A DNA stretch of 64,000 bases from assembly GCF_014644435.1 (NCBI RefSeq), contig NZ_BMKR01000023.1, positions 44,503-108,502 on the forward strand. Direction: 5' to 3'. Source of the stretch: Paenibacillus albidus (GTDB lineage: Bacteria; Bacillota; Bacilli; Paenibacillales; Paenibacillaceae). This document shows, one piece after another, positions 26,721 through 33,650 of the stretch; the stretch's first letter is position 1, and each line of letters begins with the position of its first letter. The notes beneath the pieces were generated by a model, which did not search any database, was not told where the DNA came from, and saw only the letters and a program-made list of their open reading frames with translations. The translations under genes and the position numbers were made by a program.

Positions 26721-26891
26721 ATGATGTATGTAGTGTGCAAAGAACATGTAGAGCTCGCCATTGATAAATTTGTGGATGAATACGAAGATGCCCCAGACAT
26801 CGTGGATCTGAAGGAAACGGAATTCTCCGACTGGGACCCGCCCGCGGAGTGTGCGGAGTGCGAGAAGGACGGGGCGTTTTTGGTGGTTTGA
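26721..26891 (+). CDS. CxxH/CxxC small protein, second copy
   Basis: A 56-residue product almost identical to that of 19759-19929 (differences are confined to the last third, e.g. CAEC context and DGAF in place of DGEF). The CKEH and CAEC motifs are intact, and the upstream 40 bases with the ribosome site are also conserved. It follows the cdaR fragment, so a cdaR-CxxH block was duplicated and then shortened. Expression is possible; function unknown. Confidence 0.8.
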   Translation: MMYVVCKEHVELAIDKFVDEYEDAPDIVDLKETEFSDWDPPAECAECEKDGAFLVV

Positions 26892-26999
26892 GGGGATGAA
26901 GTAGGGGTGGGGAAGGACGCGGAGACGCGTCCGCTAATTTGCATTAGAAGCTGAGTGCTGTTTTTATAATTATTCAAAAACATGTTATGTTGGATAGGA

Positions 27000-27350
27000 C
27001 TACTTCTTTTCTTCCCAATCAATCACCGTTTTCAACAAACTTAATGCCATTCTCTGATCCTCCACTGAACGATCAACAAGCAACTCCATAATCTCGCCAA
27101 GAGCATCCTTCTCTTCCATTGGTCCTACATATCGAAATAACTCCTCCAGAGAAATACCTAACCCTAAAACAACCTTCTCCAGTGTTTCAAGAGTTACGTT
27201 CTTCTCTCCGCGTTCTACTTGTCCAACATAATTTGTATGTAACCCAGATAGCTCTGCGAGCTGTTCTTGGGATAAGTGCTTTTCTTTTCGCATACGCCGA
27301 ATTCTTTCACCGATTTTTCTCACAATATCGGATTTGGACTCTTCTGGCAT
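27000..27350 (-). CDS. XRE-family transcription regulator
   Basis: A protein of 116 residues with an N-terminal XRE helix-turn-helix (about 10-65; LSQEQLAELSGLHTNYVGQVERG) and a short C-terminal helical tail. It starts at ATG 27350 after GAGGTGAG. It is divergent from the TPR-type gene at 27543, and a perfect inverted repeat lies between the two, so it probably represses both. The small size and C-terminal helix resemble SinR/phage-type repressors. Confidence 0.85.
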   Translation of the reverse strand: MPEESKSDIVRKIGERIRRMRKEKHLSQEQLAELSGLHTNYVGQVERGEKNVTLETLEKVVLGLGISLEELFRYVGPMEEKDALGEIMELLVDRSVEDQRMALSLLKTVIDWEEKK

Positions 27351-27394
27351 CTTAACTCACCTCATGACAAGCTTAACTGAGTGAACACGCCTTA

Positions 27395-27444
27395 TTAACA
27401 CACTATAGGTGTTAATTGACTTTCAAATAACACTAATAGATAAT
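27395..27444 (+). promoter_or_regulatory. Operator and promoter between the XRE and TPR genes
   Basis: TTAACAC-N7-GTGTTAA (27395-27415) is a perfect inverted repeat. It adjoins a sigma-A-type promoter reading right: TTGACT (27416), 17-base spacer, GATAAT (27439-27444). A further TAACAC half site lies in the spacer. This fits repression of the TPR gene by the XRE protein. Confidence 0.6.
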
Positions 27445-27542
27445 GATATATGTGAACCATTATTCCCTTTTAGTTCTATAAAATTCAATATAACTGGAAG
27501 GAATCGAAATTACATTTTACCAAGATAAAGGAGGCTCTACCC

Positions 27543-28415
27543 GTGCGCCCATCCATTCTAAAATCACTCAAACCAGATGTTATTGTAGAGATGTTGGAGA
27601 TGGCTTTTCGCCTGGAGAATTGGGACAAGATGATTGAGATGGCGGATATTTTGTACGATTGTGTGCAGTACATTTATCAGGAACAGCAGTATCGGAAGGC
27701 AAAGGAATTGCCGCTGCTGCTCTTAGAACAGGAGCGTCCACTGGTGTACTACTACGGGTTCAGTCATCTGATGCGGGGAATGGCTCACCAGGAGCGGGGG
27801 CAGTATGTTGAATCCAGGGCGTGCATCGATAAGTATGCCGAGCTGGGTTGGCTGGAGGATCTGGGTGAGGAAGGGCTGGAGGTTGTGGAGGAGTTTAGAT
27901 TCGTGGCACAAGCGAATGGGTATGCGCTGGATCTGATCTCGGGGCGGGTGGAGGTGCTGGATGTCTATGCGGAATTTCTACGGGAGAATCCCGAAGAAGT
28001 ACTGCCGGGGCTGGATACGATCGTGCGTGCGGCGCTGCGGCATGGGCGGGATGTAGATGATCTGATCGCTGCGTTCGCGGAGCAGACGGCGGAATTCGGA
28101 ATGTATGAGGATGAAGGGAATCTCGTGCATTATTACCACTACAGTTACCGCATGGCGCTGTATCAAAAGCGGGCGGGGAGACAAGGGGAGGCGCTGGAAC
28201 TTGTGCTGCGAGCGCTCCGACTGGCTCATCAGTCGGGACATGATGGTCATTTTAAAAGAAGTCTGGCGCTCTTCGAATCGCTGCGCGAGTGGGCGGCGGG
28301 GGAGCAGGTGCGGGAGGTTCAGGAGATTTTGAGGGGATGCTCGGAGGAGGTATCGGACTCTTATCCGCGAATGCTTGATGACAACGTCTATGATTCTCAT
28401 TCTATCCAACATTAG
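27543..28415 (+). CDS. TPR-like helical repeat protein
   Basis: A protein of 290 residues made of helical pairs, like the TPR part of Paenibacillus XRE-TPR regulators, but without its own DNA-binding domain. It starts at GTG 27543 after AAGGAGG. Segments such as MRGMAHQERGQYVESRACID and ALRLAHQSGHDGHFKRSLAL have the TPR pattern. It may sense a ligand or peptide and act on the divergent XRE regulator; that is inference. Its 3' end runs into the first toxin module, and a shortened copy of it lies at 29284-29581 before the second module. Confidence 0.7.
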   Translation: MRPSILKSLKPDVIVEMLEMAFRLENWDKMIEMADILYDCVQYIYQEQQYRKAKELPLLLLEQERPLVYYYGFSHLMRGMAHQERGQYVESRACIDKYAELGWLEDLGEEGLEVVEEFRFVAQANGYALDLISGRVEVLDVYAEFLRENPEEVLPGLDTIVRAALRHGRDVDDLIAAFAEQTAEFGMYEDEGNLVHYYHYSYRMALYQKRAGRQGEALELVLRALRLAHQSGHDGHFKRSLALFESLREWAAGEQVREVQEILRGCSEEVSDSYPRMLDDNVYDSHSIQH

Positions 28416-28498
28416 GGAATCCTGATATAATCACAGAGCAATAGAATAGGCTTCAAAGGGTCGGTCGGCTACCTCTCTATAGAAGGGAGGGATGCCTT

Positions 28499-28579
28499 GT
28501 GACAGTGTTCGAAGCAATGATGGTTATGCTAACCTTTGGTTCGCTAATCGTAGCGCTGCTGTCCAATAAACGCAAATAG
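28499..28579 (+). CDS. Holin-like type I toxin, copy 1
   Basis: A 26-residue peptide starting MTVFEAMMVMLTFGSLIVAL and ending in a basic NKRK tail: one membrane helix with positive end, as in the Hol_Tox (TxpA/BsrG-like) family. GTG start after GGGAGGG. Such peptides damage the membrane unless a cis-encoded antisense RNA blocks their mRNA. The terminator AAATAGACCGC/GCGGTCTATTT overlaps the stop. The module follows the TPR gene. Confidence 0.75.
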   Translation: MTVFEAMMVMLTFGSLIVALLSNKRK

Positions 28580-28692
28580 ACCGCCCCCGTAGCAAGGAAT
28601 GCGGTCTATTTGTCTTAGCCCCTACTTGTGAAGCCAACCGCCCTTAAAAGCGGCTATTGTGCACTGGGAGTCGTGTTGATGCACGGCTCTCT
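28574..28692 (-). ncRNA. Putative antisense RNA to toxin copy 1
   Basis: On the minus strand TACAAT (28704-28699) can serve as -10, giving a start near 28692. The RNA would have a hairpin GAGCCGTG/CACGACTC at its 5' end, then GCCGCTTTTAAGGGCGG, and end at the terminator shared with the toxin, overlapping the toxin mRNA 3' end as RatA does with txpA. The -35 is weak. Confidence 0.5.
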
Positions 28693-28816
28693 TTGCATTG
28701 TACGTCATTTGTATCTTTACTATACCATAAATTGTGATTTGAAGGTAAAGTGTATTCATGATGATAAGGCAGAAGGAGCAGGCGAAAAAATGTTAAACCT
28801 GCGTGGGATGAAATAA

Positions 28817-28930
28817 ATATATTCTTCTTTCCCATTTACGAAAAAAAGAGGGAAGACACCGAGGTGTGAGATCAAGAAGGCAGAACAGCGCAGGAAAGAT
28901 TGGCTAGATCGCCATTCGAAGGAGAGATGA
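28817..28930 (+). pseudogene. C-terminal remnant of a HigB/Gp49-type toxin
   Basis: An open stretch of 37 codons without a start reads FPFTKKRGKTPRCEIKKAE and then QRRKDWLDR, the typical C-terminus of phage Gp49-like HigB toxins (FVKKTQKTP..EI..A). The N-terminal two thirds are missing, being replaced by sequence next to the first antisense element. It ends six bases before the antitoxin start. Confidence 0.6.
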
Positions 28931-28935
28931 TCACA

Positions 28936-29250
28936 ATGAAGACGTGGAGGGCGAAAAAACAGGAGATTCAAACTAAGCTTGGCACTGAGCGATCAGAAGC
29001 ATTGGAGATCACCGCACAGCTAATCAATTTGATTCATAGACAGCGCATCGAGCTTGGACTCACGCAGGAGCAACTGGCCGAAATGGTAGTTAAGCGGGTA
29101 GGGAGCCTGCGCCAGGAACACATTGCCCGCATCGAAACCGGGGCCGTTATACCTCATATTGACACACTAATCGCCATTGCTAGAGCAATCAATCTTGATG
29201 TATTTAATTTAAACGGAATTGAAGAAGCTGCAGCAACAGCGCATGCATAA
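28936..29250 (+). CDS. HigA-type XRE antitoxin
   Basis: A protein of 104 residues with an N-terminal helical extension (about 1-35) and an XRE helix-turn-helix (about 40-95; LGLTQEQLAEMV then IARIETGAVIPHIDTL). ATG 28936 is chosen because GGAGAG lies nine bases upstream. HigA proteins neutralise HigB and repress their operon. Here the toxin is reduced to its last codons, so this is an orphan antitoxin. Confidence 0.75.
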   Translation: MKTWRAKKQEIQTKLGTERSEALEITAQLINLIHRQRIELGLTQEQLAEMVVKRVGSLRQEHIARIETGAVIPHIDTLIAIARAINLDVFNLNGIEEAAATAHA

Positions 29251-29283
29251 AAAGAAGAACGTGGGACCAAGAATCGTCTCCCG

Positions 29284-29581
29284 CGTTGATCTCGGGCCGG
29301 GTGGAGGTGCTGGATGTCTATGCGGAGTTTCTGCGGGAGAATCCCGAAGAAGTACTGCCGGGGAACTTGTGCTGCAAGCGCTCCGACTGGCGCACCAGTC
29401 GGGCCACGATGGTCATTTTAAAAGAAGCCTGGCGCTCTTCGAATTGCTGCGCGAGGGGGCGACGGGGGGGCAGATGCGGGAGGTCCAGGAGATTTTGAGG
29501 GGATGCTTGGAGGAGGTCTCAGACTCTTTTCCACGAATGCTTGATGACAACGTCTATGATTCTCATTCTATCCAACATTAG
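29284..29581 (+). pseudogene. Shortened copy of the TPR gene 3' part
   Basis: Matches 27931-28014 and then 28198-28415 of the TPR gene, with an internal deletion of about 183 bases at CTGCCGGGG/GAACTTGTG and several substitutions. The reading frame changes across the junction. It leads into the second toxin module exactly as the intact gene leads into the first, so gene end and module were duplicated together. Confidence 0.85.
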
Positions 29582-29664
29582 GGAATCCTGATATAATCAC
29601 AGAGCAATAGAATAGGCTTAAAAGGGTCGGTCGGCTACCTCTCGATAGAAGGGAGGGATGCCTT

Positions 29665-29745
29665 GTGACAGTGTTCGAAGCAATGATGGTTATGTTAACC
29701 TTTGGTTCGCTAATCGTAGCGCTGCTGTCCAATAAACGCAAATAG
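29665..29745 (+). CDS. Holin-like type I toxin, copy 2
   Basis: Encodes the same 26-residue peptide as copy 1, with silent changes. GTG start, GGGAGGG ribosome site, extended -10 TGATATAAT at 29589-29597, and the same overlapping terminator are all kept. Confidence 0.75.
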   Translation: MTVFEAMMVMLTFGSLIVALLSNKRK

Positions 29746-29859
29746 ACCGCCCTCCTAGCAAAGGTCTGCGGTCTATTTGCTCGTATTCCTATTCGCTGAA
29801 GCCCACCGCCCTTAAAAGCGGCTATTGTGCAAAGAGAGTCGTGTTAGCCGCACGGCTCT
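29740..29859 (-). ncRNA. Putative antisense RNA to toxin copy 2
   Basis: Same element as behind copy 1; -10 TACAAT on the minus strand at 29871-29866. The first hairpin is altered but still pairs: the loop side now reads CGGCTAACACG. Confidence 0.5.
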
Positions 29860-29939
29860 CTTTGCATTGTACGTCATTTGTACCTTTACTATACCACAAA
29901 ATGGGATTTGAAGAAAAATGGTTTTTTTCAAATAAACGC

Positions 29940-30058
29940 AAATAGACTACCCCCTCAACCAAGGCATGCGGTCTATTCGTCGTATCTCTTGTTTGTGAAA
30001 CCAACCGCCCTTAAAAGCGGCTATTGTTGCATTGGGAGTCGTGTTGGCGCACGGCTCT
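29940..30058 (-). ncRNA. Antisense element without intact toxin, unit A3
   Basis: Preceded on the plus strand only by the toxin's last codons (AATAAACGCAAATAG). The minus-strand promoter is better here: TAGACA, 18-base spacer, TACAAT (30070-30065). If transcribed it could act in trans on the other near-identical toxin mRNAs. Confidence 0.45.
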
Positions 30059-30249
30059 CTTTGCATTGTATGCCTTTGATACATTTACTGTCTATTCAAT
30101 TAAAGATGGTTACTTAAATGTTCAAGAATATGAAGAAAGTATGGCTCACCTTATATCCAACATTAGGAAATCTTGATATAATCACAGAGCAATAGAATAG
30201 GCTTAAAAGGGTCGGTCGGCTACCTCTCTATAGAAGGGAGGGATGCCTT

Positions 30250-30330
30250 GTGACAGTGTTCGAAGCAATGATGGTTATGTTAACCTTTGGTTCGCTAATC
30301 GTAGCGCTGCTGTCCAATAAACGCAAATAG
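30250..30330 (+). CDS. Holin-like type I toxin, copy 3
   Basis: Same 26-residue peptide; GTG start, GGGAGGG site and extended -10 TGATATAAT at 30174-30182. The region before it carries the duplicated fragment of a lost gene (30096-30170). Confidence 0.75.
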   Translation: MTVFEAMMVMLTFGSLIVALLSNKRK

Positions 30331-30441
30331 ACCGCCCCCACGCAAAGGAATGCGGTCTATTTGTCGTAGCTCCTGCTTGTGAAGCCAACCGCCCTTAAAA
30401 GCGGCTATTGTGCACTGGGAGTCGTGTTGGAGCACGGCTCT
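30325..30441 (-). ncRNA. Putative antisense RNA to toxin copy 3
   Basis: Same element; -10 TACAAT on the minus strand at 30453-30448, both hairpins kept, shared terminator. Confidence 0.5.
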
Positions 30442-30521
30442 CTTTGCATTGTACGTCATTTGTACCTTTACTATACCACAAAGTGAGATTTGAAGAAAAA
30501 TGGTTTTTTCCAAATAAACGC

Positions 30522-30639
30522 AAATAGACCACCCCCTCAACCAAGCCATGCGGTCTATTCGTCGTATCTCTTGTTTGTGAAACCAACCGCCCTTAAAAGC
30601 GGCTATTGTGCACTGGGAGTCGTGTTGGCGCACGGCTCT
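30522..30639 (-). ncRNA. Antisense element without intact toxin, unit A5
   Basis: Near-identical to unit A3, including the TAGACA-18-TACAAT promoter (TACAAT at 30651-30646) and the toxin tail remnant. Units A3 and A5, with the fragment that follows each, show a direct duplication of about 580 bases. Confidence 0.45.
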
Positions 30640-30829
30640 CTTTGCATTGTATGCCTTTGATACATTTACTGTCTATTCAATTAAAGATGGTTACTTAAAT
30701 GTTCAAGAATATGAAGAAAGTATGGCTCACCTTATATCCAATATTAGGAAATCTTGATATAATCACAGAGCAATAGAATAGGCTAAAAGGGTCGGTCGGC
30801 TACCTCTCGATAGAAGGGAGGGATGCCTT

Positions 30830-30910
30830 GTGACAGTGTTCGAAGCAATGATGGTTATGTTAACCTTTGGTTCGCTAATCGTAGCGCTGCTGTCCAATAA
30901 ACGCAAATAG
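30830..30910 (+). CDS. Holin-like type I toxin, copy 4
   Basis: Same 26-residue peptide with the same start, ribosome site and terminator; extended -10 TGATATAAT at 30755-30763. Confidence 0.75.
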   Translation: MTVFEAMMVMLTFGSLIVALLSNKRK

Positions 30911-31023
30911 ACCGCCCCCTCAGCAAAGGTCTGCGGTCTATTTGTCGTAGCTCCTGCTTGTGAAGCCAACCGCCCTTAAAAGCGGCTATTGTGCACTGGG
31001 AGTCGTGTTATCAGCACGGCTCT
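30905..31023 (-). ncRNA. Putative antisense RNA to toxin copy 4
   Basis: Same element; -10 TACAAT at 31035-31030 on the minus strand. It lies in the region before the SLH-GH18 gene, whose open frame runs back through it; that upstream frame is a by-product of the repeat. Confidence 0.5.
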
Positions 31024-31205
31024 CTTTGCATTGTACGTCATTTGTACCTCTACTATACCACAAAGTGGGATTTGAAGTAAAAGCACTATACGCAGAAAAT
31101 GCTCTCATCACCGACGAGATCATGTTCCAGTATTTTAGCGATGATTCTAAAAGCTATCTTTGGTATACTTCGACAATCGAAAAGCGAAGGAGGCACCCGA
31201 ATCTC

Positions 31206-32816
31206 GTGAAGCGTACATTAGGCAGAGTAGGACGGGGTACCGTCACTGCTCTTTGTGCAGCAAGCTTGTTCATGCCGCGAGCATCGGCTGCTCAGGCGCT
31301 TCCTTTTGAGGATATTAGCAACAGCTATGCACGGAATGAAATTATAGATTTATATAATCAGAAAATATTGACCGGCACCTCAACTACCCGCTTCTCTCCC
31401 TCCAAATCCATGACCCGGGCTGAATTTCTCACATCACTGGACCGTCTGTTGAAGCTTGAACCTGTGGCAAGTCCGATCTCCCCGTATGCGGATGTCCCGC
31501 AGAATGCGTGGTATTACGGGTGGATTCAAGCCGCTGTTCAGTTGGAGCTGGCCAGTGGTGTTTCCGCCAAGTTCTTCGCTCCGGCGAAGGCAGTAACACG
31601 TCAGGAGGCGGCGGTGTGGTTAGCCAAAGCGTTGAAGAAAGCTGCGGGTACGGCCAGTGTGTCCACGGCTTTTGAAGATGGGCGGGACATTGCTGCGTGG
31701 GCAAGCTCGGCAGTGGCTGCAGTTTACAGGCTGGGGCTGATGAAAGGCGATGAAACGGGGAATTTCCGTCCCTCTGACCCTATCACCCGGCAGGAAGCGG
31801 CAGTGCTTCTGGACCGGGTGCTGCAGCATAAAGGCTGGGCTGCAGAGCTTGCCGCCAGGCCCAAGGAACGAATCGTGATTGGCTGGAAATATGGACAGAC
31901 CACGGTGCAATATGAGAATAATATTTTGAAATCCAATGTAAATACTCTGTCTCCGCGCTGGTACTTCGTTGGGAGCACAGGTGCAGTAACGGATTCGACG
32001 GATACCGGGCTGATTACATGGGCAAAGAAGAAGGGGACAAATATTTGGGCGATGGTGGGGAATCGTTCCGATCAAGCTGCTACTCACCGGATGTTATCGA
32101 GTGCTGCGACCCGGAATACTGCTGTGAATGGATTGGCAGCCATGGCTAAGAAATATGGTCTGGATGGGCTTAATCTTGATTTTGAGAATGTGGCGCCGCA
32201 AGATCGTACAGCTCTGACGACCTTTGTTACGCTGCTCGCCGAGAAGCTGCATGCCAATCAGCAAATTCTCTCGGTGGATGTCTCCCCCGATCTCGATACG
32301 GACTGGACGGAGGCTTTTGACTATGGGGCGCTTGGCTTGCAGGCGGATTACATGGTGCTGATGGGCTATGATGAACACTACAGCGGAAGCGCGGTTCCGG
32401 GCCCCAATGCTTCCCTTCCCTATGTTCAAAAAGCTGTAAATAAGATTCTTCAGGTGGTACCCAGCGAAAAGGTGATTCTGGCCTTGCCCTTCTACAACCG
32501 GGATTGGACGTTACAGCAGACGGGGGCAGCGCTTTCCTCCGAGTTCATCTCGTTCACGGAACAGAATCAGCGAATGCAGCGTTATTCCATGAAGCCGGTA
32601 TGGGATGCATCCTTGGGACAATATGTTGCCAGCTACACCACTCAGTCCATTAAGCATACGATTTGGCTGGAGGAGGGCCGTTCATTAATTGCCAAGTACC
32701 ACTTGGCGGTGAAGCAGAACTTAGCCGGCGTAGCCTATTGGTACATTGGTGGGGAAAGCGCGGATATATGGACCAGCCTGGGCAACGCTGAGAAATATTA
32801 CGATTATTCATTTTAG
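31206..32816 (+). CDS. Exported SLH-domain protein with GH18 glycosidase domain
   Basis: A protein of 536 residues. GTG 31206 is chosen: AGGAGG lies upstream and the protein then starts with a signal peptide (MKRTLGRVGRG, hydrophobic core, cleavage near ASA-AQ). Three SLH-like repeats (about 35-210) would bind cell-wall polymer. The C-terminal GH18 domain (about 215-536) has the catalytic pattern DGLNLDFE. GH18 enzymes with SLH or LysM parts cut chitin, peptidoglycan or related glycans; this resembles YaaH-like spore/wall hydrolases. The gene sits between toxin copies 4 and 5. Confidence 0.88.
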   Translation: MKRTLGRVGRGTVTALCAASLFMPRASAAQALPFEDISNSYARNEIIDLYNQKILTGTSTTRFSPSKSMTRAEFLTSLDRLLKLEPVASPISPYADVPQNAWYYGWIQAAVQLELASGVSAKFFAPAKAVTRQEAAVWLAKALKKAAGTASVSTAFEDGRDIAAWASSAVAAVYRLGLMKGDETGNFRPSDPITRQEAAVLLDRVLQHKGWAAELAARPKERIVIGWKYGQTTVQYENNILKSNVNTLSPRWYFVGSTGAVTDSTDTGLITWAKKKGTNIWAMVGNRSDQAATHRMLSSAATRNTAVNGLAAMAKKYGLDGLNLDFENVAPQDRTALTTFVTLLAEKLHANQQILSVDVSPDLDTDWTEAFDYGALGLQADYMVLMGYDEHYSGSAVPGPNASLPYVQKAVNKILQVVPSEKVILALPFYNRDWTLQQTGAALSSEFISFTEQNQRMQRYSMKPVWDASLGQYVASYTTQSIKHTIWLEEGRSLIAKYHLAVKQNLAGVAYWYIGGESADIWTSLGNAEKYYDYSF

Positions 32817-32842
32817 GCCTCCCCATAGAAGGGGGAGGCCTT

Positions 32843-32923
32843 GTGACAGTGTATGAAGCAATGATGGTTATGCTAACCTTCGGTTCGCTAATCGTAGCGC
32901 TGCTGTCCAATAAACGCAAATAG
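32843..32923 (+). CDS. Holin-like type I toxin, copy 5
   Basis: A 26-residue peptide differing from the others at one position (Y for F at residue 4). It begins 26 bases after the SLH-GH18 stop, with GGGGGAGG upstream but without the module's own promoter. The terminator is kept, but the antisense element is cut off after CTTGTGAAGC. This copy may be read from the SLH-GH18 transcript and lacks a cis antitoxin. Confidence 0.7.
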   Translation: MTVYEAMMVMLTFGSLIVALLSNKRK

Positions 32924-32983
32924 ACCGCCCCCTCTACAAAGGTCTGCGGTCTATTTGTCCTGTCCTCTTGTGAAGCTGAAAAT

Positions 32984-33039
32984 TTGTACAATCCATAAAA
33001 ATAGTATATTATAATATCAAGTGATAGATTAGTCTATCA
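32984..33039 (+). promoter_or_regulatory. Promoter and operator of the TetR-CYP102 operon
   Basis: TTGTAC (32984), 17-base spacer, TATTAT (33007-33012) form a promoter. The palindrome TGATAGA-TTAG-TCTATCA (33022-33039) lies at the transcription start, the usual place for a TetR-type repressor. Control by the TetR protein encoded next is likely. Confidence 0.65.
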
Positions 33040-33077
33040 AATATAACCGTGATCGATCAGGAAAGAGAGGCAAAACG

Positions 33078-33650
33078 ATGACAAATTCCAGATCAACGAC
33101 GAAAGAGGCCAGGCTTAATGCGATACTGGATGCGGCTACGGAGCTTTTGGTAGAGAAGCCTGCAGCTTCGCTGAATGAAATTGCCGATTATGCCGGCATT
33201 GGCATTGCTACCCTCCATCGATACGTGGAGAGCAGGGAGCAGTTAATGCTGCAGCTTGGGTTAAGAGCTGTGCAGGTCGTGGGGGAGGTCATGAGCCGAA
33301 TCCCTGTGGATGAGGAAAGCAACGAGACCTATATTCCGGAATTAGTTGAGGCGCTGATCCCGCTAGGGGATAAAATCTATTATCTGGCTCACGACACTTC
33401 GTTGAATTACAGCCAGGAGATGCTCGCAGCCGAAGCCAAGCTGAAGGAACCAGTGCAGCAGATGATCGAGTCGTTGCAGCGCAAAGGTTATTTTCGCCAG
33501 GATATGAGCAGCCAGTGGATTCTGAATGTACTGTATTCCCTGCTTTTTGTCACCTGGCAACAGATACAGGAAGGTCATATTGCCAAGAAATCGGCCGCGG
33601 CGCTTGTCGTGGAGACCTTATACAGCGGTTTTAAAGGAGGTAATTCTTGA
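33078..33650 (+). CDS. TetR-family repressor (BscR-like)
   Basis: A protein of 190 residues with an N-terminal TetR helix-turn-helix (about 10-55; AGIGIATLHRYVESREQL) and a helical ligand-binding domain. It starts at ATG 33078 after GAGAGGCAAAACG. Its stop overlaps the CYP102 start by one base. In Bacillus the same pair occurs as bscR-cypE, where the TetR protein represses the fatty-acid-induced P450 gene. Confidence 0.9.
   Translation: MTNSRSTTKEARLNAILDAATELLVEKPAASLNEIADYAGIGIATLHRYVESREQLMLQLGLRAVQVVGEVMSRIPVDEESNETYIPELVEALIPLGDKIYYLAHDTSLNYSQEMLAAEAKLKEPVQQMIESLQRKGYFRQDMSSQWILNVLYSLLFVTWQQIQEGHIAKKSAAALVVETLYSGFKGGNS

Larger units (their letters stand above)
28423..32970. repeat. Array of toxin/antisense repeat modules
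   Basis: Four complete modules (about 28420-28727, 29585-29895, 30170-30480, 30750-31060) have the order: extended -10 TGATATAAT, leader, GGGAGGG ribosome site, 26-codon toxin gene, bidirectional terminator, minus-strand antisense element. A fifth (32820-32960) has toxin and terminator only. Two shortened units (29926-30100, 30507-30680) keep only the toxin's last codons, terminator and antisense element. A 75-base fragment of a lost gene's 3' end (IKDGYLNVQEYEESMAHL in one frame) is repeated at about 30096 and 30684. Modules are nearly identical, so the array is young or kept similar by recombination. Confidence 0.85.

Noticed and set aside
28499..28579. Reading the 26-residue peptide as a Phr-type secreted pheromone
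   Set aside because: It has a single membrane helix with a basic end and no cleavage site, plus an antisense element sharing the terminator, all typical of holin-like type I toxins.
28628..28816. 62-codon frame starting in the first antisense element
   Set aside because: Similar frames arise in every copy of the repeat (MKPTALKSGY start) and reflect the repeat, not a gene.
28423..31070. CRISPR-like reading of the repeat array
   Set aside because: The repeats are about 300 bases long, contain genes and promoters, and have no short regular repeat-spacer pattern; no cas genes are present.
30960..31205. N-terminal extension of the SLH-GH18 frame back to 30960
   Set aside because: The extension is the antisense repeat read in frame; the true start at 31206 has AGGAGG and opens a signal peptide.
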